64,000 nucleotides of DNA. Origin: Nitrospira sp. (GTDB taxonomy: Bacteria > Nitrospirota > Nitrospiria > Nitrospirales > Nitrospiraceae). Both the position numbers and the translations under genes were made by a program. The stretch spans positions 1-64,000 of the forward strand of contig JACOEM010000004.1 in the NCBI GenBank assembly GCA_024998565.1. The letters run 5' to 3'. Every line of letters begins with the position of its first letter. The stretch's first letter is position 1. This document shows positions 10,082 to 19,196 of this stretch, one piece after another. The notes below the pieces were generated by a model, which saw nothing but the letters and a program-made list of their open reading frames with translations, had not been told where the DNA came from and ran no database searches.

Positions 10082-10489
10082 ATGTCCGGCGAAGCTCGAA
10101 GGACGGTCGGTGCCGGGTGGTTGGCGCTGGGACTCTTCTTCCTCACCGGCTGTACGACCGTCGCTCAGGTCACGACGTGGTCGGATGAATCCTGTCGGCA
10201 AAAGGTCAAAGACCAGCTTCAGTCGATCCTCATCGAGGAGCGTGAGCAAGGTGATGTCGCGAATCGCCTGGCCGTGAATACCACTGAGGTGTTGGCGACC
10301 GGTTCTTTGGGCCCCCGTCCCTTCGGCGTCTCGTCGCCATCCGGCGCCGACTATAGTTTCTTCATACAACGTAAAGGCGAGGGCTGTCTCCTGCGGTTGT
10401 TCGGCCGTCAGAAGGGGTTTACCCGGTACACCAATAACCTCACCTATATCTCCACTCGTTCCCTTGACGGTTGTGCTTGCGCTGAATGA
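10082..10489 (+). CDS. Small lipoprotein of unknown function
   Basis: The 135-residue protein begins with a basic segment and a hydrophobic helix ending in the lipobox LTGC, with the lipidated cysteine at residue 24. It is therefore exported and membrane-anchored by lipid. The mature part contains two more cysteines (ESC and EGC) and a C-terminal DGCACAE, and reads as a compact beta-rich domain. GGAGG at 10071 places the start at ATG 10082. The upstream gene ends 23 bases earlier, so the two may be cotranscribed. I do not recognise the family. Confidence 0.8.
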   Translation: MSGEARRTVGAGWLALGLFFLTGCTTVAQVTTWSDESCRQKVKDQLQSILIEEREQGDVANRLAVNTTEVLATGSLGPRPFGVSSPSGADYSFFIQRKGEGCLLRLFGRQKGFTRYTNNLTYISTRSLDGCACAE

Positions 10490-10674
10490 TCGTCGCCTGA
10501 CGATTGCGCTTCCAGTTTCCCTGCCGTTCTCTTTGGTTCTGTAAACTCTCGTCCCATTCGCATTCCGCACACTCCCCGCGCCTGCTCAAGATCACCGGAA
10601 TCTGTTGCGCTATGGCGGCCTCACCGGGCCGATCTGTCGCCAGAAGTGTCTCACGATACTGTCTCACGCTTGGA

Positions 10675-10705
10675 TTCTGGCACACTCTTGTTTCTTGTGG
10701 CACAA
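10675..10705 (+). promoter_or_regulatory. Possible paired activator sites (TTCTGGCACA and TTGTGGCACAA)
   Basis: TTCTGGCACA at 10675-10684 and the palindrome TTGTG-G-CACAA at 10695-10705 lie 20 bases apart (about two helical turns). They are about 80-110 bases upstream of the -24/-12 element at 10784. A related site precedes the first module at 8712. This is typical placement for enhancer sites of a sigma-54 activator; the identification is inferred. Confidence 0.45.
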
Positions 10706-10783
10706 CCTATGGCATTGGGCATAAATCCAGAATTATTGCGCAACATATTGTTTTGAATAGAACAATGTCTTTCAGGCGTGGCT

Positions 10784-10799
10784 TGGCACAGCCCTTGAT
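10784..10799 (+). promoter_or_regulatory. Candidate sigma-54 promoter (-24/-12) of module 2
   Basis: TGGCACAGCCCTTGAT repeats the element at 8819 with the same GG-N10 spacing and the same TTGAT in place of TTGC. It lies about 100 bases before ATG 10898 of the second small-protein gene. The surrounding 408-base intergenic region (10490-10897) holds no other gene. Confidence 0.6.
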
Positions 10800-10897
10800 C
10801 TAGTGGAGATATGTCTCGTAGGGCAAAGACCTTGGGGATTTTGATGGAGTCGCGCAGTCGAGAGTCCTGAATGCGCAGAACAAAGGGAGGAGTGATC

Positions 10898-11143
10898 ATG
10901 ATGGTGAAGGGGTTCTTACTCAAAGACAGGGAGGAGCAGGAGTATCTGCTGGCCATTCAACCGGCCACCCACGGCATGTTCGAGCGGTTGATCGTCCGCC
11001 AAAAAGTCGATGGGTGTTGGGTTGAGCTCAACGGGAATGCACAGGGTTCCTGGCAGCCGCGGGCACAAGCTATTACTGCGGTGTTGGGGTACCTGCAACG
11101 TCTCTGGGACACGTCCAAGCCTGCCTTGGCGCGGGGGAACTAA
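10898..11143 (+). CDS. Conserved small protein, module copy 2
   Basis: An 81-residue paralogue of the protein at 8913, with GFLL at the N-terminus, EQE-LLAIQP in the middle, and DG-W then AVLGYLQRL near the end. The frame is open from 10871, but AAGGGAGG at 10883-10890 and the alignment with copy 1 (MDVAGFLL versus MMVKGFLL) fix the start at ATG 10898. A LuxR-type HTH gene follows 23 bases later, as in copy 1. Function unknown; no export signal. Confidence 0.78.
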   Translation: MMVKGFLLKDREEQEYLLAIQPATHGMFERLIVRQKVDGCWVELNGNAQGSWQPRAQAITAVLGYLQRLWDTSKPALARGN

Positions 11144-11166
11144 AGAAACGGCAAAGGAGGAACTTG

Positions 11167-11523
11167 ATGTTGGCTGAGAAAAAAGACAGCCGGGTAGGGA
11201 ACCAAGAGGTGACGGAGGACGGGGTCTTCACGACACATCGTCCATCGTCCGACGCTCTTGCAGCGGCCGCCGTAAAGCGAAGGCCGGAGGATCTCACGCC
11301 GCGTGAGTTGGAAATTCTCCGCCTGATCTGGGATGGCCATACCAATCGAAGTATCGCAGAGCAGCTGAATATCAGCATGAAGACGGCCGATACTCATCGC
11401 TCGAATATGATGAAGAAGTTGCGCGCGTGTAATACTGCCCAATTACTTAAAGCGGCGCTGGAGGGAAATCTGCTAGAGACGGGCTCGGGCCTGAGGCGTC
11501 CCGGTCGGGGAGGCCAACGCTGA
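11167..11523 (+). CDS. Stand-alone LuxR-type HTH regulator, module copy 2
   Basis: The 118-residue protein has a polar N-terminus of about 45 residues and a complete LuxR HTH (LTPRELEILRLIWDG, then NRSIAEQLNIS, then KTADTHRSNMMKKLRA). It has no receiver. It is close to the protein at 9196 in the HTH and in the preceding KRRPEDL segment, while the N-terminal ends differ, as expected after a duplication with divergence of any sensing part. AAAGGAGG lies six bases before ATG 11167. It forms the second small-protein/HTH pair. Confidence 0.88.
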   Translation: MLAEKKDSRVGNQEVTEDGVFTTHRPSSDALAAAAVKRRPEDLTPRELEILRLIWDGHTNRSIAEQLNISMKTADTHRSNMMKKLRACNTAQLLKAALEGNLLETGSGLRRPGRGGQR

Positions 11524-11606
11524 GGACCGACAGGCAGGAGACCGGTTTGAATTGCCTGACCTTCCGTCCGGTGCAGGACAGGAAGGTGCAGGTGAAGCGG
11601 AGAGAC

Positions 11607-11843
11607 TTACAAGCCGGGAATGGGGTGGGGCAGGTCTTTGGTGCCGAGGGTCTGGAGCCACTCACCCGCGATCACATCGCGTTCGTCCATCGTCATGCCG
11701 GCATATTTACGAAACATCTGTGGGCCTCGTCGCCGCCTCCACGTGAGGAAGCCGAGAAAGTGATCCTTGCAGATGGCATGGGTGCCTGCTGGCGCATACA
11801 CTCTCGCCTGACATCCGTCGATTAAACAGCTCTGTCCGCTCAT
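11607..11843 (-). CDS. Small cysteine-containing hypothetical protein
   Basis: The 78-residue protein begins MSGQSCLIDGCQARVYAPAG, followed by a third cysteine in HAICKDHF, so a C-x4-C-x13-C-x2-H set could bind a metal. The rest is basic (TWRRRRGPQMFRKYAG) and ends with DERDVIAGEWLQTLG. A GGGGG run just upstream of ATG 11843 on the minus strand supports this start rather than the longer frame from 11897. It is convergent with the LuxR gene at 11167. I do not recognise the family; metal binding is inference. Confidence 0.6.
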   Translation of the reverse strand: MSGQSCLIDGCQARVYAPAGTHAICKDHFLGFLTWRRRRGPQMFRKYAGMTMDERDVIAGEWLQTLGTKDLPHPIPGL

Positions 11844-12095
11844 CGGTATCCCCCCTGATTGTCGCAAAGTATGCCGGAGATCGACCTGGAAATGCAATGT
11901 GGTGGCTCGGCGAGCGCAGCCTGCCAGACAGGCCGACGCACCGCGCTGGAGTGATGCTCAACCACATCGGCACCAACCCATCAGCGTTTCCTTGCCCGCT
12001 TCTTCATGGGGAGTTTCCGCTTGCAATCAGATCCAGCAGCCAGGTACCGTACCCTGTTCTCACGCGGCGTCCGGCAAGGAGTGCCCGAGCATAGC

Positions 12096-12350
12096 ATGGT
12101 GATGCAGGTCATATCGGTGGTCGGAGCTCTGATGGTGCTCGTGGCCTATGGCCTCATTCAGGCCGGCACCTGGCGTGAATTGGACGCGGGGTATCTGGCG
12201 CTGAACATCCTCGGCTCGTTGCTGCTGGGAATTGTCGCCATTGAAGATCGACGGGTGGGTTTTGTTCTGCTGGAATTCGCGTGGGCCGGCATTGCGCTGG
12301 TCGGCGTCGCCCGGGCGATTCGCGCCAGGCGGGCTGCCCGTAGCCTCTAA
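12096..12350 (+). CDS. Small membrane protein, CBU_0592-like
   Basis: About 84 residues with three hydrophobic helices (VISVVGALMVLVAYGL, YLALNILGSLLLGIVAI, FVLLEFAWAGIALVGVARAI) and a basic C-terminal tail. The pattern L-AYGL, then a YL-LN--GS helix, then a final E--WA-IA helix resembles the CBU_0592 family of uncharacterised inner-membrane proteins. The start could be ATG 12096 or 12102; the nearest AAGGAG is rather far upstream, so the exact start is uncertain. Role unknown. Confidence 0.7.
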   Translation: MVMQVISVVGALMVLVAYGLIQAGTWRELDAGYLALNILGSLLLGIVAIEDRRVGFVLLEFAWAGIALVGVARAIRARRAARSL

Positions 12351-12404
12351 ATCGCCCATAGATAATAAACATCGGACCGTCTTGTAACGAAGGAGTAGGG
12401 AACT

Positions 12405-12887
12405 ATGGCAGGGTTGTTGTCAGCAGCCGAAATTTTTGAAAAGGCAAAGGACGCGGCGGTCGGGGCGACCACGGCCGATGAAAAGGCGCTCCAAATCGAT
12501 TACGAAGCTTTGCAACTCAAGTTCCAGGCAGCCTTGGGCGATCGCAAAGTGGCCCGGTGTCATATCAATAAGTTCCTGCCCGAAGGGTACGAAGATCAGG
12601 GACGGTTCAATCTGGTGCTGCTCACGGCCGGCAACGTGATTTTCGACATCGTCATCGGGGATTCCTATTTCCGCTATGATGTCGTGTCCGTCGGTCAGCT
12701 GGATAAGGTGCAGGTCATCGATGCCATGTGGGATAACCGCGAAAAGCGCCGGGAAGAACCCTTCTTGAGCCTCCGGCTGATGCACGCCGAAGAGACGCAT
12801 CTGCTGTTGGCGTTGGATGATGAGGAGCGGAAGAGTCTGCTCGGATTTGCGTCAGCCGTGTCGGCCGTGCGCAATCCTGAAAAGTAA
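12405..12887 (+). CDS. Hypothetical protein (160 aa)
   Basis: AAGGAG lies well placed before ATG 12405. The protein starts with an amphipathic helix (SAAEIFEKAKDAAVG), continues with a second helix, then a series of alternating hydrophobic residues (FNLVLLTAGNVIFDIVIG, FRYDVVSV). It ends with HLLLALDDEERKSLLGFASAVSAV, a strand followed by an amphipathic helix. That order is reminiscent of a PH-like fold, but I cannot assign a family. No signal peptide or membrane segment. It is separated from ygfZ by a palindromic repeat. Confidence 0.72.
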   Translation: MAGLLSAAEIFEKAKDAAVGATTADEKALQIDYEALQLKFQAALGDRKVARCHINKFLPEGYEDQGRFNLVLLTAGNVIFDIVIGDSYFRYDVVSVGQLDKVQVIDAMWDNREKRREEPFLSLRLMHAEETHLLLALDDEERKSLLGFASAVSAVRNPEK

Positions 12888-12942
12888 CACACCTCTGCCG
12901 CTCGAAAACGTGTCGTTATTGGTGCGAGTGATCGAGGCCCGA

Positions 12943-13053
12943 AGGATGGTCAACACGGCCGTCCAGCAAGGCCGCAGCGGGTGAAGTGTTGACGCGTATC
13001 TTCAGAGGTACGTTGAGGCGCTGAACGACACGGGCGAACGTTTTCAACATCCT
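12943..13053 (-). repeat. Palindromic dispersed repeat, copy A
   Basis: Read on the minus strand it begins AGGATGTTGAAAACGTTC, has the core TCAACGTACC-N6-GATACGC, then GCTGCGGCCTTGCTGGA, and ends TTGACCATCCT. The outer ends pair imperfectly. The same order of blocks is found at 16023-16144 and 26673-26796. It ends immediately before the ygfZ stop codon. Confidence 0.75.
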
Positions 13054-13054
13054 G

Positions 13055-14146
13055 CTACGAGTGCTTCTGAAATGGAAGGGCATGGACGGTAGCCTGATGG
13101 CGCGTCCCTGCCACTTCGACCGTCAGTGTGGTGTCAGGGGAAGAAAAGTCTCGCAAGGGAAACCCGAAGGCCAGGACGGCATTGCGCTGTGGCGAGAAGG
13201 CAGCGCTGCTGATCCATCCCACCTCCCGATCTCCGCTGAATAGCTTTGATCCTGCAGGCGGAACCGTGTTGTCCTGGATGATCAATCCGACCAGATGCCG
13301 GCGCACATTCCCATAGGTATCCATCCTGGCCACGACTTCCTGTCCCGGGTAACAACCTTTTGAAAGGCTGAACGCCTTGCCTTCCAGGTTGGCTTCCGGG
13401 GGGACAATCTCTTCGTTGAGATCCGGACCGGCCTTGGGCAGACCGGCTTCGATGCGCAACAGTTCGCGCGCCTGTGTGCCGACGGGCTTGATGCCGAACA
13501 GTGCGCCTGATGTCATGAGCTGGTTCCAGGCGGCGGGGACCGCATCGGCCGGCAGCAAGACTTCAAAGTCCTGTTCGCCAGTTTCTTCGGTACGCAGGAT
13601 CAGTCCCTGCTGCCCGCCGATCGTGGCGGGGAGGGTGTGCAAGAGCTGAAGGGCGCGGACCTCGATACCGAATGCCGCGGCGACGGCCTCTGCTGATTTC
13701 GGCCCGCTCACCAGCAGCAAGCCCCAGCTTTCTCCGCAATTCTCCATCTTAGCCTTGGTGCCGTAGAGCAGGAACTTTCGCAACGCCTGAAATGTGGCCT
13801 CACCCACCTCGCCCACATCTTCGACCCACACGGCATCGGCTTGCACATACACCCGGAAGTAGCCGAGCATTTTTCCCTTATGGGTCAGGAAGCTGGAGTA
13901 GCGCCCCTGGCCTGGTTGAAGCGGGAGGATGTCGTTGCTGATGATGCTCTGGAGCCATTTGATGCGATCGTCGCCGGTCACCCGGATTTTTCCGCGGTGC
14001 GACAGATCGGACAGCCCGACGGCGCCGCGGACGGCGGCATATTCTGCGGCGGGATCACCATAGTGGGTCGGCATCGACCATCCTGCGGTGCTCTCGAAAA
14101 TGGCGCCTAGTTGTTGGTGCTGATCGTGGAGTCGGGATTGTTTCAT
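13055..14146 (-). CDS. ygfZ: YgfZ/GcvT-domain folate-binding protein
   Basis: The 363-residue protein has the aminomethyltransferase-like fold (VGLSDLSHRGKIRVTGDD near the start) and the YgfZ signature KGCYPGQEVVARMD, whose cysteine is required in characterised members. YgfZ assists assembly or repair of iron-sulfur clusters with tetrahydrofolate. It is cytosolic and of normal length (about 330-370). It is the last gene of a minus-strand run after the degenerate receiver and TPR genes, with 20-base gaps. The iron-sulfur role fits the presence of NadA, BioB and ThiC in this window, but that is only context. Confidence 0.9.
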   Translation of the reverse strand: MKQSRLHDQHQQLGAIFESTAGWSMPTHYGDPAAEYAAVRGAVGLSDLSHRGKIRVTGDDRIKWLQSIISNDILPLQPGQGRYSSFLTHKGKMLGYFRVYVQADAVWVEDVGEVGEATFQALRKFLLYGTKAKMENCGESWGLLLVSGPKSAEAVAAAFGIEVRALQLLHTLPATIGGQQGLILRTEETGEQDFEVLLPADAVPAAWNQLMTSGALFGIKPVGTQARELLRIEAGLPKAGPDLNEEIVPPEANLEGKAFSLSKGCYPGQEVVARMDTYGNVRRHLVGLIIQDNTVPPAGSKLFSGDREVGWISSAAFSPQRNAVLAFGFPLRDFSSPDTTLTVEVAGTRHQATVHALPFQKHS

Positions 14147-14166
14147 TGGATTCTTGCTCTCTGCTC

Positions 14167-14580
14167 TCAGCCTTCAGCGTTCATCTCTGAGCGGACGGCT
14201 GATCGCTGACTGCTGTTGGCTATGATTTCTTCAACCAGCTCTCTGGTTCGCGCGGAGAATTCATTTCTGGAGACGATCTTCGTCACGCCTAGGTCCTTGG
14301 CGCGGCGCCAGGTGTCCGTTTCTTCGTGATTGGCAAAGGCCAGGATGGGGAGCGAGCGCAACGCGGGATCGGCCCGGAGGGTTTCCAGCGCTTGGAAGGC
14401 ATCGATCGCCAGATCGTTCATGTTGAGGATCAGGGCAGCAGGAGAATCCGAGGCGGTTTTTTCCGCCACCTCATCCTGGCTGCGGATCCGCTCCAGCGTG
14501 TAGCCCTGCGGCCGCAAGGCATCGCGTACCTTGGTGTAAAAGAAAATGTCGGTCACGGCCACTAAAATCGTGATGCTCAT
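14167..14580 (-). CDS. Degenerate receiver-domain protein (pseudo-receiver)
   Basis: The 137-residue product has receiver topology (ITILVAVTDIFFYTKVRDAL, then ALILNMNDLAIDAFQALETL, then LPILAFANHEE, then GVTKIVSRNEF). The paired acidic residues of the Mg site are reduced to a single Asp after the first strand, and the phospho-acceptor position reads ILNMND, with Asn where Asp is expected. It is therefore unlikely to be phosphorylated in the usual way and may act as a binding module. It lies between the TPR gene and ygfZ with 20-base gaps, so cotranscription is likely. Partner unknown. Confidence 0.75.
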   Translation of the reverse strand: MSITILVAVTDIFFYTKVRDALRPQGYTLERIRSQDEVAEKTASDSPAALILNMNDLAIDAFQALETLRADPALRSLPILAFANHEETDTWRRAKDLGVTKIVSRNEFSARTRELVEEIIANSSQRSAVRSEMNAEG

Positions 14581-14601
14581 CCGGTTCCTGTCCTATGATC
14601 C

Positions 14602-15117
14602 CTAATTCAGTGAGCTGATGAGCCGACCCAGAGCCTTCTTGGCCAAAGCGTAGTCCGGGTTGAGGGCGAGCGCCTGTTTGTAGCAGTCGATCGCCTCGCT
14701 CCACTTGCCCTGGCGCTCGTAGACCCGGCCCAGATTCAGATGCGGGAAAGCCGGGCTCTCATACCGCCTGGCCTGCATGGCTTTTTGAAACCAGGGAATC
14801 GCCTCGTCCAGATCACCCTTTTCGATCAGGTAGGCGCCGATGTCGTTGTAGGGATTCCCGAAGTGCGGATCGCAGGCGATGGCCTTGTGGCATTCATCGA
14901 TCGCCTCGTCCAGCTTACCCATGAAGCTGTAGGTCCATCCGAGGAACGTATAGGCCTCGGCGGTTTGATGCGTCGCGAGCGACAGCTTGTAGAGACTGAC
15001 CGCTTCTTCCAGCTGCCCCTTCATCTGCTGCTCATAGGCTTGCTGGAACAGCTGCCAGGCTTCGCGCTTGTCTTCTTCGCTGCCGTCGCCCTGTATAAGA
15101 AAGTCCTGAACATCCAT
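14602..15117 (-). CDS. TPR-repeat protein
   Basis: The 171-residue protein consists of about four tetratricopeptide repeats, for example AEAYTFLGWTYSFMGKLDEA, FGNPYNDIGAYLIEKGDLDEA and FPHLNLGRVYERQGKWSEA, each with the usual G/A/P pattern. It has no signal peptide and should be a cytosolic scaffold for protein-protein contacts. It lies between thi4 and the pseudo-receiver on the minus strand, 79 bases downstream of thi4. The partner is not evident; the adjacent pseudo-receiver is one candidate. Confidence 0.88.
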   Translation of the reverse strand: MDVQDFLIQGDGSEEDKREAWQLFQQAYEQQMKGQLEEAVSLYKLSLATHQTAEAYTFLGWTYSFMGKLDEAIDECHKAIACDPHFGNPYNDIGAYLIEKGDLDEAIPWFQKAMQARRYESPAFPHLNLGRVYERQGKWSEAIDCYKQALALNPDYALAKKALGRLISSLN

Positions 15118-15196
15118 GTGTGATCACAAGAGCCAATGGCGTATGGCGCATAGCAGTTCGATGGTCCGTTCCCTGCTACCAGCCGTTCGCTATCAG

Positions 15197-16006
15197 CTAT
15201 ATGCTCTTGCCTTGTTTCAGTTTCTTCTGAATTAACTCCGCGCCATAGCGGCCGGAGAGCAACATCGATCCGAAGGCCGGGCCCATTCGTGGTGTGCCGA
15301 ACACGGCCGCGACGGCCAACCCGATCACGAAACAATTGGGAGAGACTTCCCCGGTCCGGTCCATCACTTCTTCTTCCGACCGCGACACCCACATCGCGCC
15401 GTTGCCCGGAACCTGCTGGTAGAGCCCGCGCTTGTGCAGGAGATTGACGACGACGGCATCATGTCCGGTGGCATCGACCACGATTTTACTCTCCAAGGCG
15501 ATCGGATCGACATGGATAATATCGTGGCCCGCCATTTCGGCGGTGGTGCTGTTGACGACGACGCCTTCAAGCACGCCTTCGCGGCGCAGGATCAGATCGA
15601 CGACCCGCGTCAGGTTCATGATCTTCGCGCCGGCGTTGTAGGCGGCGGCAATCAGCGCCCCGGTGGCATGCGGAGGATCGACCATGTACATGCCGGGGCA
15701 TTCCTTGATCTGCTTGCAAGGCACGCCCACTTCTTTGAGAATCTTATGCGCGGGGGCGCAGATGGTGGCTTTGTTCATCAAATACCCGCCGGACCAGAAG
15801 CCGCCGCCGAGGGCCAGGCTCTGCTCTACGATGAGGGTCTTGATGCCCATCCGGCCGAGATCGTGGGCGCAAATGAGGCCGGAGGGCCCGGCGCCGACGA
15901 TGATAACGTCGCTCTCGATCAGCTGATCGAACTCTTTATAGTACTCCCGCGCAATCTGGCGGGTGATATCGCGCTCGCGTAATGGCGCCGGCTTCGGCTT
16001 TCCCAT
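15197..16006 (-). CDS. thi4: Thiamine thiazole synthase, His-type (sulfide-dependent Thi4)
   Basis: The 269-residue protein has the NAD-binding segment DVIIVGAGPSGLICAHDL and an ALGGGFWSGG loop. The C-terminal GPAFGSMLLSG is characteristic of Thi4. At the position of the sulfur-donating cysteine of yeast Thi4 (CMDP) it has histidine, H165 in IIHVDP. Archaeal and some bacterial enzymes with this histidine use free sulfide catalytically rather than sacrificing a cysteine. It makes adenylated thiazole for thiamine from NAD and glycine. AGGGAAGG precedes ATG 16006; a longer frame from 16075 runs into a repeat. Downstream of thiC and separated from it by repeat B. Confidence 0.92.
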   Translation of the reverse strand: MGKPKPAPLRERDITRQIAREYYKEFDQLIESDVIIVGAGPSGLICAHDLGRMGIKTLIVEQSLALGGGFWSGGYLMNKATICAPAHKILKEVGVPCKQIKECPGMYMVDPPHATGALIAAAYNAGAKIMNLTRVVDLILRREGVLEGVVVNSTTAEMAGHDIIHVDPIALESKIVVDATGHDAVVVNLLHKRGLYQQVPGNGAMWVSRSEEEVMDRTGEVSPNCFVIGLAVAAVFGTPRMGPAFGSMLLSGRYGAELIQKKLKQGKSI

Positions 16007-16022
16007 GCTACCTTCCCTCTCA

Positions 16023-16144
16023 GCGGATGCTGAACATGATTCCCGGCTTCGTTCTCGGCTCCATCCAATCCTCAACGTACCCCGGAGGGTACGCCTCCGG
16101 TTTGAGTTCGCCTGTGGCCTTGCCGGATAGCCATGTTGATCCGC
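16023..16144 (+). repeat. Palindromic dispersed repeat, copy B
   Basis: Begins GCGGATGCTGAACATG and ends CATGTTGATCCGC, which pair. Between them lie CGTTCTCGGCTC, the core TCAACGTACC-N6-GGTACGCCTC and GTGGCCTTGCCGGA, the same order as in copies A and C. It fills the thiC-thi4 gap, ending two bases from the thiC stop. Confidence 0.75.
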
Positions 16145-16145
16145 C

Positions 16146-18250
<2,105 letters not shown>

Positions 18251-18548
18251 TGTCGAAGGTGATCGTACCGACCTGCCGGGGCGAAGTCAATCTTCCGGAG
18301 GGCCTAGTAGAGGAGGGGCTTCTCGGGCAGGAGTTCCAGTTCGGGCGAGTGATGCGGAGTGCCCAGGCAAGCGTGCCTGAATGATGCGGCGGGAGATTCG
18401 TCACGGAATGTTCAATGCACAATGAGTCATGCTCAAGGGATGGCAGGACGCCGGGCGCATTCAGGGCGAGAAGCTGCACGCTCGCGCATCATCGGAGAGC
18501 ACCAATTGCAAGCCAGGGCGAAGAGGGGCCGCGTTGCGATGACGGTTT

Positions 18549-18590
18549 GTATCGCATCAGATACCGCCCTCGTATCGTATCGGATACGAG
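18549..18590. promoter_or_regulatory. Tandem GTATC-N6-GATAC dyads (operator-like)
   Basis: GTATC-gcatca-GATAC at 18549-18564 and GTATC-gtatcg-GATAC at 18572-18587, the second extended to CTCGTATC/GATACGAG (18569-18590). Centres are 23 bases apart. They lie in a 584-base gene-free stretch between the TPP riboswitch and the gene at 18835. The rest of that stretch holds only a palindrome CGGTATACCG at 18739-18748 and a nearby TTGACA at 18756. No cognate regulator is recognised. Confidence 0.4.
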
Positions 18591-18834
18591 AACGCCCCCT
18601 GGTTCCTCTCAAGATTCACGTGAAGTCTGCGTCGCGCGTTCGTGCCCCCCGTCACCCTGCTGATCGCCGCAAAACATTTCGCGAGGTTCTAAATACTTGT
18701 TTTTATTTGCTGATCGCTGCATGAGCAGCCGCCGCACCCGGTATACCGTTTGCTTTTGACAGGAAGGACAGCCGCGTAAGGGAACTTCTCTCCCGGTCAA
18801 TCTTGATTGCTCAATCTTTCCGGCGAGGTGGCTC

Positions 18835-19134
18835 GTGTTGCTGCACATCGCTCTACAAGAAGGCTTTCACCATGACGAGGTGCGTGTGTCGGTGGATGCC
18901 CGGGAAGCGTTGGTCAGTGCCGACCTCACGACGCGTCGACAAACCGGGTATGCGGCGGCTGTGGAAGTCGACGTCGCACATACCCCGGTCGTCGTGGAGG
19001 TCGTGTTGAGCAAGCGGGGGGTGGCTGAAAGCCAATCGGTTGCAGTGGATCGTCCGACCTATCTCGGTGTGTCACTCACAACTGAAGGGAACCTCGTCTG
19101 GAAAACTTCGTACGAACCCTTCGGGTACCTGTGA
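18835..19134 (+). CDS. Small hypothetical protein upstream of metallopeptidase
   Basis: A 99-residue protein starting at GTG 18835 behind GAGGTG. It alternates short hydrophobic strands (VRVSVDAREALVSADL, AAAVEVDVAHTPVVVEVVL, TYLGVSLTTEGNLVWKTSY) and reads as an all-beta domain without cysteines or catalytic motifs. No signal peptide. The metallopeptidase gene starts 62 bases after its stop on the same strand, so the two may act together, for example as a propeptide-like, chaperone or inhibitor partner. That is speculation from position only. Confidence 0.55.
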   Translation: MLLHIALQEGFHHDEVRVSVDAREALVSADLTTRRQTGYAAAVEVDVAHTPVVVEVVLSKRGVAESQSVAVDRPTYLGVSLTTEGNLVWKTSYEPFGYL

Positions 19135-19196
19135 CGGGACGTACCGAAAGAGCGTGATGCCTGAAGGTCGCGACCTATCACAACAGGAGGTAGCGT

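Noticed and set aside
15434-15982. 182-codon open frame on the plus strand
   Set aside because: Antisense to thi4; no start signal.
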